Shown here one piece after another: positions 29,419 to 39,209 of a stretch of DNA of 64,000 nt (its first letter is position 1; each line of letters begins with the position of its first letter). The notes below the pieces were generated by a model. The model did not search any database, was not told the origin of the DNA, and saw only the letters and a program-made list of their open reading frames with translations. The position numbers were made by a program, and so were the translations under genes. This DNA comes from Brachionus plicatilis (lineage: Eukaryota; Rotifera; Eurotatoria; Ploima; Brachionidae). The DNA lies in contig QEOQ01000378.1 of the NCBI GenBank assembly GCA_010279815.1, forward strand, positions 478,164 through 542,163. The letters are read 5' to 3'.

Positions 29419-29571
29419 ATGGATATAATCAATTTGGTATCTAAATTAATCGGATCGGATTGGGTCAAGTTATACTATTCGCTGCCTTTTTACCCTGAGC
29501 GTGGATCGGAGATAATACAAAAAGACATTGATAAAATTTTTAAGCTTTATTACAGAGGAAACTGTGAAAAA
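29419..29571 (+). CDS. Death-domain protein, exon 1
   Basis: First 51 codons of a predicted 154-residue protein. Residues 6-51 read LVSKLIGSDWVKLYYSLPF and then a DIDKIFKLYYRGNCEK segment. This matches helices 1-4 of the death-domain fold (LGxDWxxLA...I..I). The ATG at 29419 is the first in frame; a TTG a few codons upstream is unlikely to be used. GTAAAG at 29572 is the donor. Confidence 0.68.
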
Positions 29572-29618
29572 GTAAAGTTTGTGTTAATTTTAAATTAAGA
29601 TCTAAAATAAAAAGAAAG
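29572..29618 (+). other. 47-bp intron
   Basis: Runs GTAAAG...AAGAAAG in phase 0. Removing it joins CEK to EKAFNSLIKWKR. Read through, the frame would stop within the intron. Confidence 0.65.
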
Positions 29619-29930
29619 GAAAAAGCGTTTAATTCGTTGATAAAATGGAAAAGAGTTCATCACCGGTCTAAATTGGATGATATTTGCCAGGCCCTTAAAA
29701 AAATAAAACGTGTTGATATTTTGAAAGAAGTCAAAGAATGTTGCGTAAATTACGAGAATAAGTGCAAAGAGCCTAGTAATCAATTGAATAAAAGATCAAG
29801 TATCGGCGAAGAGGACATTAAAAAAAAAGATGCTGAAATACTTCATCAGCAATTGTGTAAATTTTTCGAGAGCAAAAATACCAAAACAAAACACTTTGAT
29901 TTTAAATTTTGTTCCAAAAACTCTCAATGA
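29619..29930 (+). CDS. Death-domain protein, exon 2
   Basis: Continues the fold with EKAFNSLIKWKRVHH, then LDDICQALKKIKRVDILKEV. This corresponds to helices 5-6 with the conserved Trp and the L..AL..I.R.DI pattern. The rest (residues about 90-154) is charged and helical with no further domain. Death domains mediate homotypic assembly in apoptosis or innate-immune complexes; a small stand-alone one could be an adaptor or decoy (inference). A larger gene with upstream exons is possible. Confidence 0.68.
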   Translation, partial: EKAFNSLIKWKRVHHRSKLDDICQALKKIKRVDILKEVKECCVNYENKCKEPSNQLNKRSSIGEEDIKKKDAEILHQQLCKFFESKNTKTKHFDFKFCSKNSQ

Positions 29931-30364
29931 AATTATCTCTTAACTTTTTTTCTATTAAAAATTAAAATGATGAAAATTTTACATTTATTTACTTTTTTAA
30001 AGTGATATCTTTAGTATAGAATTTTTAAGTTTTAAGTAAGTCTAATTAATTTCAGGAAATTACCGATCAAAAGCTTATTTAGGCTAAACATAAAATTTTG
30101 GATAAAATACAGGAAAATTTAAATCTAAAAACTATAATGAGTAGAAAGTTAAAATAGAAACATTGAAATGGCTGTCAGTATCGAACACAATTAATTTAGT
30201 AAAAATTACCACAAATATATACATAAAATATCAACAAAAATTATATATTTTTATCCTTTTATTTTCTTTACGAAGCAGATAAAGATAAAGAAGCAGGGCT
30301 TTATATTGCGAGTAACGAGACGTTAACTTTTTTAAAAAAAAATTTTATCTATAAAATTTATTAT
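29931..30364. other. Intergenic, nothing recognisable
   Basis: AT-rich sequence after the death-domain gene; no signal. Confidence 0.3.
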
Positions 30365-30680
30365 TAGTGTTGGGGGCCGGTCGAGAGGCCACGTGGCCTG
30401 CCAGAAAAAAAAATGGCCGAGACCGTGGCCAGCCGTGCTAGCGGCCGGTTCATTTAACGGCCAATGACCGTGAAATGGCCGGCCACAAAACGGTCCAAAA
30501 AAAAAATTTTACCTAGATGTTTAAAAAAAATTTTTAGTCTTTAAAAGTAGCATTTATTATTTATCAAATTCTTGGATTAGGTAATTTTTAATTTTTAACC
30601 AAATAAAATTTTTTCGATATTTTATTAAAATTAATGATTAAGATTTTTCGTAAAATTTTCACTTTTATTTTATGAAAAAT
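30365..30680. mobile_element. Partial copy of the GC-rich-ended hAT-like element
   Basis: Starts TAGTGTTGGGGGCCGGTCGA with the GGCC-rich subterminal block, then ACAAAACGGTCC and an AT-rich interior (GTTTAAAAAAAATTTTTAGT). This matches 34923-35300 and, at the other end, the complement of 35480-35740. The right terminus is unclear; a GGCC patch at 31133-31150 (GACGGCCGTTTCCAACGCC) may be a worn right end. Confidence 0.7.
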
Positions 30681-31245
30681 TTTCAACAAGTTATTTCGTA
30701 AAATTTGCATAAATTATGACCATCTTCGGCGTTTTTTTACGCTTGTTTTTTTTCGGTTTATAAATTTACTGTGTTATACTTCACCAGGATACTGATCTTA
30801 AGCACAAATCTGAAGTTTGTACGAATTTTTAAGCATAAATAATGTTTTTTGGGTATTGTATCCATGAATTTCCTTATTTTATGTTGATTTACATTTTGTC
30901 TTTTTTTTTTATATAATTTATTATTTATCAACTGCTTCTTTTACTTACTTGCTTAGTCATCACAAACATCTTCTTTTAGCTTATCTTCTAACTTGTAAAG
31001 CGTCTCTCATTTCATTTCAATTTAGCTTTCTTCTTGTTTATTTTTCCCTATTTATTTTCATAGCCATTTTGTTCAAATTAATTAATTTATTATTTATCTA
31101 TTTATTTAATTATTTATTTTATCAATAAATTAGACGGCCGTTTCCAACGCCACAAAAAGAAAAATAAATTTTATTTAATTCTTTAAATATTAAAGGGTAT
31201 GAACTTTAACTTTGTATTTAAAATATTTGTCTAGTTCTTCAAAAT
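30681..31245. other. AT-rich interior or intergenic
   Basis: Possibly the middle of the hAT-like copy that begins at 30365; no ORF or repeat is resolved. Confidence 0.25.
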
Positions 31246-31248
31246 TAA

Positions 31249-31640
31249 GATAAATCACCATCTAGATCTCCCGACCAAAATCCTATTGAGCTCTTGTGGA
31301 ACAAGATAAAGGTTAATGTGCGCGAAAGGATGATTTTAAAAGAACCAGATATGATTGAAGCCATCAATGATCTTCAAAAAACTATAAAATCAGAGAAATG
31401 AAAAAAATAAATAGATCATTTAAAAAAAGTATTTTTAATATTTGATTATTTGTTATTTTTAAATATTAATTAAAAACTATAAGGTTTTTTTTTCTTTTTT
31501 ACCGATTTTTAAAAAAATTAACCAAAATTAATGTTATTGTTGGTTAAAAAAAATTATTTTTAAAATCGTTTAAAAATTTTTTAAATTTTCGATTTTTGGA
31601 AAAAAAAGACATTTTTTGTTTAGGCAGTGTGACAAAATAT
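31249..31640 (+). pseudogene. Tc1/mariner transposase C-terminal fragment
   Basis: Reads KSPSRSPDQNPIELLWNKIK, then VNVRERMILKEPDMIEAIND. This is the conserved Tc1/mariner block with SPDxNPIExLW, which includes the third catalytic acidic position. A stop and frame drift follow. CAGTGTGACAAAATA at about 31624 resembles a Tc1-type terminal repeat, so the element's 3' end is probably here. The N-terminal part is absent. Confidence 0.75.
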
Positions 31641-31679
31641 AGAAAGACAAAATATAAAAAAAAAATTTTATTGGATAAT

Positions 31680-31930
31680 ATATTATTATTATTATTATTT
31701 ATCAGTTTAAAGCCCCATAGACAAAATTACAATAAATTACATTATATAATATAGAATTTACCTGAAAAAAAAAATTTAGAAAAAAAAATATCGAATTTAC
31801 CTGAAAAAAAAAATGTAGAAAAAAAATATCCAATTCAAAATTATACAATGAATAAATAGTCTAATTAATTTTATTTCAATTTTTTTCTTTATCAATTAGT
31901 AAATTATTACCTGAACCTTCTAAAAAATGC
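31680..31930. repeat. ATT microsatellite and duplicated short segment
   Basis: An ATT microsatellite at 31684-31702 precedes a degraded minus-strand LINE-like tail (ATCAGTTTAAAGCCCCATAG). A short segment (GAATTTACCTGAAAAAAAAA) is tandemly duplicated at about 31752-31830. Confidence 0.4.
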
Positions 31931-31934
31931 TTCA

Positions 31935-32065
31935 ATATTCTACTTTATTTTGCTCTCTCCTGAATAATTCTACAACTTTCGGAACAGAAATGTTTTCTAG
32001 TGTCTAATTGAATCTGGCGATGCCAAGACTCAGCATTTATATTTTTTTTCTACATATAGTTCAAG
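31935..32065 (-). pseudogene. MULE transposase fragment (WH motif region)
   Basis: Minus strand reads NINAESWHRQIQLDTRKHF in one frame and SVPKVVELFRREQNRVEY in the next. Together they match the NN-x-E-x-WH...VP-x-VxxLxxEQ segment that follows the MULE catalytic core. It is a dead fragment with a frameshift in between, and may complement the piece at 6160-6480. Confidence 0.55.
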
Positions 32066-32539
32066 TAATATTTTCTCTTTTTTTTGTTTCAAAGTCCCAA
32101 CAAATTCTTTAATTTTTTTTTAATTAAATTTTAAATAAAAATATCTGAAAAAAAAAAAAAAGATTTTTCGAATTTATCGGCTAACCGATCAAAATCAGAC
32201 AAACACATTTACAACACACAATAATTAAACTTAGCAATCAGAAATTTTGCCAGTCCATACTCCAAAACATGCACACACTCAAACATCCCATTTGTCAAGT
32301 TAACTTTGCTCTTTTTCTCAATTCTAGTAATAATTTCTCTATCAAAATGCAAAAAAGGTTGCATTATAAATACAACAATTATGGAAATAAATATGAAGGA
32401 ATCAGTAATAAATATTTGCACATTTTCTTTCTTAACAAGAAAAAAAAAAAAAAACAATTCAACATAAAAATAAATCCATCATCACAGATCAAAAAAACAA
32501 AAAGCCAAAAAGACACCAGTCATTCACATCGCTACAAAA
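32066..32539 (+). promoter_or_regulatory. 5' flank of hnRNP paralog 5
   Basis: AT-rich, then a leader with CACA and AAAAGCC stretches before the ATG at 32540. No core element is assigned. Confidence 0.3.
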
Positions 32540-33569
32540 ATGAACTTCACCAGTGACAACGGAACATACAGCTATCCTGCCGAGCAGGCCCAGTTCACCG
32601 ATCAAAACTACCAGGACTTTGGCCAGAGCGACCCGCAGGCCGATATGACCATAAACGAGAACAGCCAGAACTCGCAGGACAGCCAGTCCAACCAGCAGCC
32701 GCTGGAGCCGGAGCAATTTAGGAAAGTGTTTATTGGCGGCCTCAGCTTCAAGACAGACGACGAGGCGTTCAAGAGCTACTTTTCCAAGTTTGGCGAACTG
32801 TTGGACTACGTGGTAATGAAGGACAAAGAGAGCGGCAAGAGCAGAGGCTTCGGCTTTGTCACCTATGCCAGCTCGTCCCAGGTCGACGAGCTCATGCGCA
32901 GCAGGCCCCATACTATTGATGGTAGACAAGTGGAGACAAAGCGAGCCACTCCCAGAGAGGACTCGGGCCGCCAAGAAGTGCAGGCCACAGTCAAAAAGCT
33001 CTTTGTGGGCGGCATCAGGGACACCATATCAGACGAAGACCTCAAGGCCTATTTCGGCTCATATGGAAACATCACCGACTGCGTCATCATGAAAGACAAG
33101 GAGACCAACAAGACCCGGGGCTTTGGCTTCGTCTCCTTTGACGACTATGACCCAGTCGACAAGATCATACTGGAAAAGCACCACACTGTCAACGGCATAG
33201 CGCTGCAGTGCCAGAAAGCGGTGCCCAAGGACGGCCAGGGTCAAGGTCAAGGCCGCGGTCACGCTCCATCGGGCCGCGGCCACGGCGGTTTCAGCCAGCC
33301 GTCCGGTGGCGGCGGCGGCGGCGGCTTCTCCGGGGCCGGCCAGTTCAACCCCAACTTCAGCACGCCGCCCATGCCTAACCCTAGTTTTCAGATGGGCGGC
33401 CAGTTTCCGCAGTTCGCCGGCAGCAACGGCAGCATGCAGAGCACCTATGGCAGCTACAATCAGGCGCCGCCGCAGCAGAGCTCGGCTCCGAGACGCGGCG
33501 GTGGCGGCGGCGGGCCCATCCGCGGCGGCCAGGGCCGCTTCACTGGAAGGAACCAAGGCCCCTATTCAG
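32540..33569 (+). CDS. hnRNP A/B-type RNA-binding protein (paralog 5), exon 1
   Basis: Spliced product is 392 residues. A short Gln/Ser/Tyr-containing leader is followed by RRM1 (RNP2 KVFIGGL, RNP1 KSRGFGFV), RRM2 ([16 protein letters not shown]) and a long Gly-rich tail with [19 protein letters not shown] and PRRGGGGGG. It is the most GC-rich coding stretch of the window (many GGC/GCC codons in the tail), strikingly unlike its flanks. Exon 1 ends in a Gly codon at PYSG, exactly as in paralog 3. If the intron is retained, translation continues with [15 protein letters not shown] and stops. It is the closest relative of paralog 3 by leader, tail and intron. Confidence 0.95.
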
Positions 33570-33682
33570 GTAATTTGGACTTTTTTTGTTGTCAGCATTT
33601 TGTTGCCAGACCCTCTTAATTTAGGCGACTAAGAGGATTTAACGCTAAAGAAATTGGAAGATTAATTTAGGATTTTATTAAG
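33570..33682 (+). promoter_or_regulatory. Conserved intron with hairpin and UAGG-type motifs
   Basis: A 113-bp intron (GTAATTTGG...TTTTATTAAG). It carries the inverted repeat CCTCTTA/TAAGAGG (33612-33636), TTTAGGCGACTAAG and AGATTAATTTAGGATTTTAT. It aligns with the paralog 3 intron in these segments while the rest has drifted, which suggests selection on the intron. Confidence 0.7.
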
Positions 33683-33831
33683 GCGGTATGCCAGGTCAAG
33701 GAGGGTTCAATAGAGGAGGAGGTCAAAGAGGAGGACAAAGAGGAGGTCGCGGTATAGGTCAGAGAGGAGGAGGCGGTCGAGGACGAGGACATTCTGGTCC
33801 TATGCAACATCAGCAGTTTTATAACCAATAA
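33683..33831 (+). CDS. hnRNP A/B paralog 5, exon 2
   Basis: Encodes GGMPGQGGFNRGGGQRGGQR, then an RGG-rich run and QHQQFYNQ with a stop. Phase agrees (1030 + 149 = 1179 nt). It has one more GGQR-type repeat than paralog 3. The exon's stop is followed directly by A-rich sequence including AATAAA. Confidence 0.92.
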
Positions 33832-34734
33832 AAAAATATTGAGAAAAAAAAAAGAGAGAGAGAATATTTTATTTAATATGTGTCAATTTAATAATAAGCC
33901 CAAACTTAAAAAAAAAATGAATATTTTGACAGCAAAATAAGTATAACATTTTGTTTATTATAATATCTTTTTTTTTGTAAATAAATGTTCAAAAAAAATT
34001 TAATTGATTAGTTTTAATTTTAAAGAATTAAAGTTTTTTATTTTAGTGTATTTTTTTTTGTTTTTTTTTTTTGGTTGTTGTTTGATTATGAGAATCGTGA
34101 TTTAGACTCGAACACACTATGAAATTAATTTTAATAAATTGAGAAAAAAAATTTATTGTGAATAAAAATGCTTGATCAGGCTGGGTTAAGTATTTGTGCA
34201 CTATTAAACATTCAATGGTTTCTTAATGAATTCGCAAAATGAAAATTAATTTGGCAACTAGAAATCAATTTTTTTTGATTAAATCAAGTAATTCAAAAAT
34301 CAATTACGAAAATATCTTAACAAGAGGTTTAATTATGTTTAAGTTATTTTATTTAATCATCTTAAACCATGCTAATTTTTGTTTTTTAGTTGCTGTAACA
34401 TGAACACTGAAAAGAACATGCTCGCTGCATGACCAAGTCTCGTCCGGAACATAGAGCCAGTGCAGACTCGTTTTGCCAAGTGATGAAGTGATCCGACAAA
34501 CAATTAATAAAAACTTCTTTATTAATCTTTTTTTTTCTTATCTAAATAAATTAACCCAAAATTAACTACTATAACAAATCGTCTAACTTTGTATAAAAAA
34601 AATAAAACAAGATTTTTAACAAGCTTTTGTCTAAACAAATTATTTTAATTTTAACAAACTAATTACAAGAATACAAAAGTCTTAATAAAAGTAAAAGAAC
34701 TAGCGGTAACTGGTATAGATCAGATCCACGGTAG
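33832..34734. other. Intergenic; GC-richer patch at 34420-34500
   Basis: Mainly AT-rich. At 34420-34500 there is a more balanced stretch (GCATGACCAAGTCTCGTCCG, then ACATAGAGCCAGTGCAGACT) with no ORF or RNA fold that I can support. It may be an old insertion. Confidence 0.3.
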
Positions 34735-34914
34735 ATTCTTAATTCGGCTTGAATATTGTCAACTTGTATAATTTAGACTTGTTACTTTTAACTAGTTAAT
34801 TTTGACGAGACAAATAATTTGACGCAACTAATTTTTGACTTGTATGAATTAGACGTGTAAATATTCAACTTGTAAAGATTTAACTAAAATTGACTAAACT
34901 AGACGCCATTTATA

Positions 34915-34922
34915 CAATGGAT
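34915..34922 (+). repeat. 8-bp target-site duplication, left
   Basis: CAATGGAT before TAGTGTTGG. It is identical to 35741-35748. Confidence 0.82.
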
Positions 34923-35740
34923 TAGTGTTGGACGCCGGCCAACTTTGGCCGGCCGGTCTACAGCCGGACTTGAACGGCCACTTGGCCGTGAATTTAACTG
35001 CCGCATTTTAGACCGTCCGTGAATTGGCCTACCGTCTGTGGACCGTTTTTAAAAAGGCCGACCGTGAAATGGCCGGCCAAATTTTAGAAAACCGTGTGGT
35101 GGTCGGCCAACTGAAAGTCCGTTAAACGGCCGACCGTGTGCAGACCGGCAGGCCACAAAACGGTCCAAAAAAAATTTTACTTGGATGTTTAAAAAAAAAA
35201 TTTAAAGGTATTAAAAGTAGAATTTATTATTTATCAAAATTTTGGATCAGGTAATCTTTAATTATTAACCCCAAATTTTTTCGATATTTTTCAAAAATCG
35301 TTAAATTTTATATTTAAATTTATAATTCGGTATTTTAGATAGTTTTTTTATAAAAACGATTTTAATAAAAAAAAATTAAATTAATAAAAATCGATGATGA
35401 AAATCTAATTAGTTTTAATGTTTATTTCTTTAAAATTTTTAATTTTTTTCTAATGCCTTTTAATTTTTTTAAACATCCAAGTAAAATTTTTTTTGGACCG
35501 TTTTGTTGCCGGCTGGTCTGCACACGGTCGGCCGTTTAACGGTCTTTCAGTTGGTCGGCCACTTCACGGTCGTTTTTTATTTAGGCCGAAGGCCGAACGG
35601 CCACCTCACGGCCTTTAAAATTTGGCCGGCCATTTCATGGTCGGCCCGTCAGTTGGCCGCGGCCTGGCCGGCCAGTCACGGTCATTGGCCATTTTTTTTT
35701 CTGGCCGGCCACGTGGCCTCTCGACCGGCCCCCAGCACTT
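34923..35740. mobile_element. hAT-like element with GGCC-rich subterminal blocks
   Basis: 818 bp. It starts TAGTGTTGGACGCCGGCC and ends CGACCGGCCCCCAGCACTT (complement AAGTGCTGGGGGCCGGTC). About 240 bp at each end are packed with GGCCG, CGGCC, AACGGCC and ACGGTC words in both orientations, while the centre is AT-rich. Exact 8-bp flanking duplications and the TAGTG-type end fit the hAT superfamily. There is no transposase; the frames through the GC blocks are spurious. The ends form a GC island in an otherwise AT-rich contig. A second, partial copy starts at 30365. Confidence 0.85.
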
Positions 35741-35748
35741 CAATGGAT
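35741..35748 (+). repeat. 8-bp target-site duplication, right
   Basis: CAATGGAT. Its ATG is the start codon of the FLYWCH reading, so the insertion fell at that codon. Confidence 0.82.
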
Positions 35749-35940
35749 GAGATTATCAACAATTTTGAAAAAATTTCAATTAGTTAATCACAAAGAGGCG
35801 GCAAATTATTGATTTACAAAAATTTTATATTAAATACAAAAATCGATTATATTGCAAAATCAGCAAATAAACATATATGGCGATGTAATCAAGACCCAAC
35901 GTGCAAAGCTAGATGTTATACAATAGGACTTCATCAATAA
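35743..35940 (+). pseudogene. FLYWCH-type zinc finger (MULE N-terminus)
   Basis: Reads MDEIINNFEKISIS, a TAA, SQRGGKLLIYKNFILN and, farther on, KHIWRCNQDPTCKARCYT with a stop. The RGGxKLL...FxLN...WRCxxxxxCKARxxT pattern is the FLYWCH/MULE-type zinc finger at the N-terminus of animal Mutator-like transposases. The single internal stop and missing catalytic domain make it a remnant. It sits inside the AACTTGTA arrays, tying that element to MULEs. Confidence 0.68.
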
Positions 35941-36209
35941 TTGACTATTAATTAAATAAGACTTAATTTACTTTTCTATATTAATTAAAATTTGGTTATT
36001 AAATAAATTAATTATAAGTGTATTTTCCGTTCAATTTATTGGCGTCAAATTTACTTCAAGTCTAATTAATATTAAGTTAATTTTATTCTCGTCGAATTAT
36101 ATAGCGTCTAATTTATTTCACGTTAAAACTAACACGTTCAAATTATGCAAGTTGAAATAATACAAGTCGAAATAAGACACAACCCAGATAATGTTAAAAA
36201 ATTTACCAA

Positions 36210-37010
36210 TAGAGACTTAACTTGAAATAAGTCAACTCTTTGACATGAGTTTAGAACTAGACCAAGTCCCAAAATCCTGGAAAAAAGCAAGTATAGCCGT
36301 GATCCCTCATAAATCTTCTCCTACTCATGACCCTAATAACTAGCGCCCAATTAATATGACAGTTGTCTTGGAAAGTAACTTGAACGTATTATCATTTACT
36401 TAATTAAAAAGTTGAAGATACTTTCAATATAAATAAAAAAGTTTTTGTCTCAATTTTGACACTCTAAAGCTTTTGATAAAGTTTGGCACAATGGATTAAT
36501 TTACAAGCTATTAAGAATCAAGAATCTACCTCCTTATCTCATTATTAATTGAATAAGATCGTTTCTGCATTTAAGATCTTTTATGGTAAATGTAAATGGT
36601 CATCTAAGTGATCAATACCCTATTAAAGCAAGAGTTCCACAAGCGTCAGTAATCAGTCCATTTCTTTTTTAGCATGTTTATAAATGACATAGAAAAAAGA
36701 AACTGCTAATATTCTCTTCTTTTTGCTGATGATTTGGCTGCTGTTTTATTTTTCAAAAAGATAGAAAAACTTAAAAACATGATCAATAAGTGAATTAAAA
36801 AATGGCTTTTCAAATGATAAAATGAAATATCTCTCAAGTAGAAAATAGGGTCTAAAACCAAAAACATTAGGTAATATTTACAAATCCTTGATAATATCAA
36901 AATTGGATTATTCTTTTCCTTGTTTAAATTCATTCTCAAAAACTAACATCAAAAATATACAAGTTATTCAAAATTCAGCAGTTGGAATTAACGACAGGGT
37001 CTTATAACAT
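36210..37010 (+). pseudogene. Jockey-like LINE reverse transcriptase, many stops
   Basis: Recognisable in order: LDQVPKSWKKASIAVIPH, KAFDKVWHNGLIYKLLRIKN, SFMVNVNGHLSDQYPIKARV and KIGSKTKTLG-like pieces, then NIKNIQVIQNSAVG. These are RT fingers, palm motifs A and B and the downstream connector. At least six stops and several frameshifts interrupt them. It is the same family as the pieces at 39.2-40.99, 47.55-48.0 and 61.4-61.74 kb. Confidence 0.75.
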
Positions 37011-37529
37011 TAAAAAGATAATTTAGCGACATGTCGGTATATACTTAACGACTAGTCTGTTGTTGATATTCCCATTTGAAAACACTATAACAAGGTATAA
37101 ATTAATTAGTTTAAAATTTTTTTCAAAATAAATTTGGTTGAGTTTACTTGCAAAATTTTCAATACAACATTTTTCAAAATAATTTCATTTAACGGATAAC
37201 TTTAGAATATTTTAAATTAATAAGAAAAATTAAAAAAATTTTCAAGAATTTTTAATTTTTAAAAAAATTATTAATTCCGAATTAATTCCAATTTATTAAA
37301 GATTTGTTATTTTTTAAAATTGTTAACAGACTTATACTTGTCCAAAAATTGCACATATATATATTAACACAAAACTTACATCTTATAAATAAATGGTCAG
37401 CTCGTTATAGAAATTCCAATTCTAAAAGATTAAATTGTTACGTTTTTAAAATTAGAAAACAAATAAGAACAATTCTTAGTTTGCTTTCTGGAAAGTTAAT
37501 TAAAATCATTCATGGGTAATTTGAAAAAT
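37011..37529. other. Intergenic, nothing recognisable
   Basis: AT-rich; possible leftover 3' sequence of the LINE, not resolved. Confidence 0.25.
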
Positions 37530-38810
37530 TATTCAAATTTGAAAAATGTTTTTTCAACTTTGGGTCAATTTGTATTTAACATTTTCTCAATTATTTCAAC
37601 TATTCAACTATTCCAAATGTACAACTTTCTTAAACTTTTTCAATTTTTATCAATATAAAAACGCCTTCAATTATTTCAATTATTCAACTATTACAGTTAT
37701 TCAACTTTCTTCAACTTTCCTCAACTTTTTCAATTCTTTTCACTAAAAATTCCTTCGATTATTTCAATTATTCAACTCTATTCAAATTTCAATTTTTCAA
37801 TTTTTGTTAATTTCTAATAATCCGCTGTTTTAAAAGACAAAAAAAATTGATAGCAATTTTTAAAACAAAACACACAATTTTTAATGCATTGAAAAAATAC
37901 AAGAAATTTTAAATAATTTTAGAGTTTTCTTTTGATTTATTTTGAATGCGTTTCATTCTGCATCATTCATACATTTAAAAAAAATCTATTTTGTTCTTTA
38001 TAACAAAATAAAAAATAATTAATTGAATTAATAAAAACAGAAATTCAAATTTTTAATTTTAAATTTATAGAACATCGTTTGATTAAACTAGAAAAATTTC
38101 TTTTGGAAAGCGACAATTCTCAACTAAAGATCGTGCAAAAAAGTGCTGTTCTGAAAAATTTCCAATTTAAATTTTTAAGTTTTCGATTTCAAACTTTACT
38201 TGATAATTACAGGTCTGTCTAAAAATTTAGTTTATTTAATTCTAGAGTTTTATTTAAAATTTATAAAATATTCTGTTGCTTCAAATGTAAAACGCATAAT
38301 TAGATTTTTAATTAAAATTTCTTTTTAGTTTTAAATCAGAACATTCTAATAAAATTATGGTGAATTAAAATTAGAAAAAACAATTTAGATAGAAACTTTA
38401 TCCTATTAGAATCGTTTTTTCACTTATAAAAGAAATTACAGAATCTTTAAAATTTAATTTTAGAAGTTTTTCTCAATTTTAAAAAAAAAAATTCATAATT
38501 ATCTATAAATGCTCGCTCTAGTAAAAATTTGATTATTTTTGGTTATTAAAAAATGAATTTTTACTTTAAACGAATAAATTTTAAAATAATATAATTTGCA
38601 AGTTAAAGAAATCTAATTTTAAAATTAACCATATATTGACTATTTTATATTGATATAATTGATAAAGTTGAAGAAGATTGAATAACTGTAATAGTTGAAT
38701 AATTGAAATATAATTAAAGGGGTTTTTTATTTTGATAAAAATTGAAAAAGTTGAAGAAAGTTAAAGAAAGAAATATAATTATTTGAGTAATCGAATAATA
38801 ACAGTTAATT
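37530..38810. mobile_element. Element with TTCAACTATTCAA arrays in inverted orientation
   Basis: 37540-37810 is a dense array of TTCAACTTT, ATTTCAATTATTCAACTA and CTTTTTCAATTTTTATCA words. 38640-38800 holds the inverse (GTTGAATAATTGAAATATAA, TGATAAAAATTGAAAAAGTT, GAAGAAAGTTAAAGAAAG). The interior is AT-rich without clear coding. Architecture matches the other motif-array elements. Confidence 0.55.
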
Positions 38811-39209
38811 GCCCATTAATCATTAAGAATTACAAAAATTAAAATAAAATGAATTAGTGAGAAAGTAATTTGAATTTTAATCCAAAATATTGAAAGTTTT
38901 TATAACTTTAGAACATTAACAAAAGCTTCAGACTTGGGACTTCAGTTAAATCAAATGATGACCAATTCCTTTAAAATACAAAAACTCAAATATTAATAAA
39001 GAAAATAGCGTCATTTAAGACAAGTTTTTGACTGAAACCGAAATAAATACAGATGAATTGAACTCAAAGCATAACAGATTGAACTGTGCAATAACAAAGA
39101 TTTAAGAAGATATGATTTTAAATAACCTTGATTCAAGAACAGGATTTTATTAATTTTTCTCGATTAAGTAAAAAAATACTGTACCACAAGAAAATATTGA
39201 TAAAATATC
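38811..39209. other. Intergenic or LINE 5' remnant
   Basis: AT-rich; weak coding character only. It precedes the LINE linker remnant. Confidence 0.25.

Larger units (their letters stand above)
34735..36190. mobile_element. MULE-like element with AACTTGTA/TACAAGT arrays, carrying a nested hAT-like insertion
   Basis: The left side (34735-34905) has repeated TCAACTTGTATAATTTAGAC, TTGACTTGTATGAATTAGAC and AACTTGTAAAG words. The right side (36040-36185) has the inverted forms (CTTCAAGTCTAATTAA, TGCAAGTTGAAATAATACAA, TACAAGTCGAAATAAGACAC). A FLYWCH-type coding remnant lies inside. The hAT-like element at 34923-35740 is inserted within it. Confidence 0.65.

Noticed and set aside
30365..35740. GC-rich blocks as CpG islands, rDNA or bacterial contamination
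   Set aside because: They are built from short inverted words and bounded by TIRs with an 8-bp duplication, so they belong to transposon ends.
35503..35787. Open frame through the GGCC-rich block
   Set aside because: It arises from the subterminal repeats of the hAT-like element; residues are repetitive and it ends at the next stop by chance.
37304..37746. Short ORFs rich in Phe/Asn/Tyr in the TTCAACT array
   Set aside because: They are translations of a low-complexity array and lack any domain.
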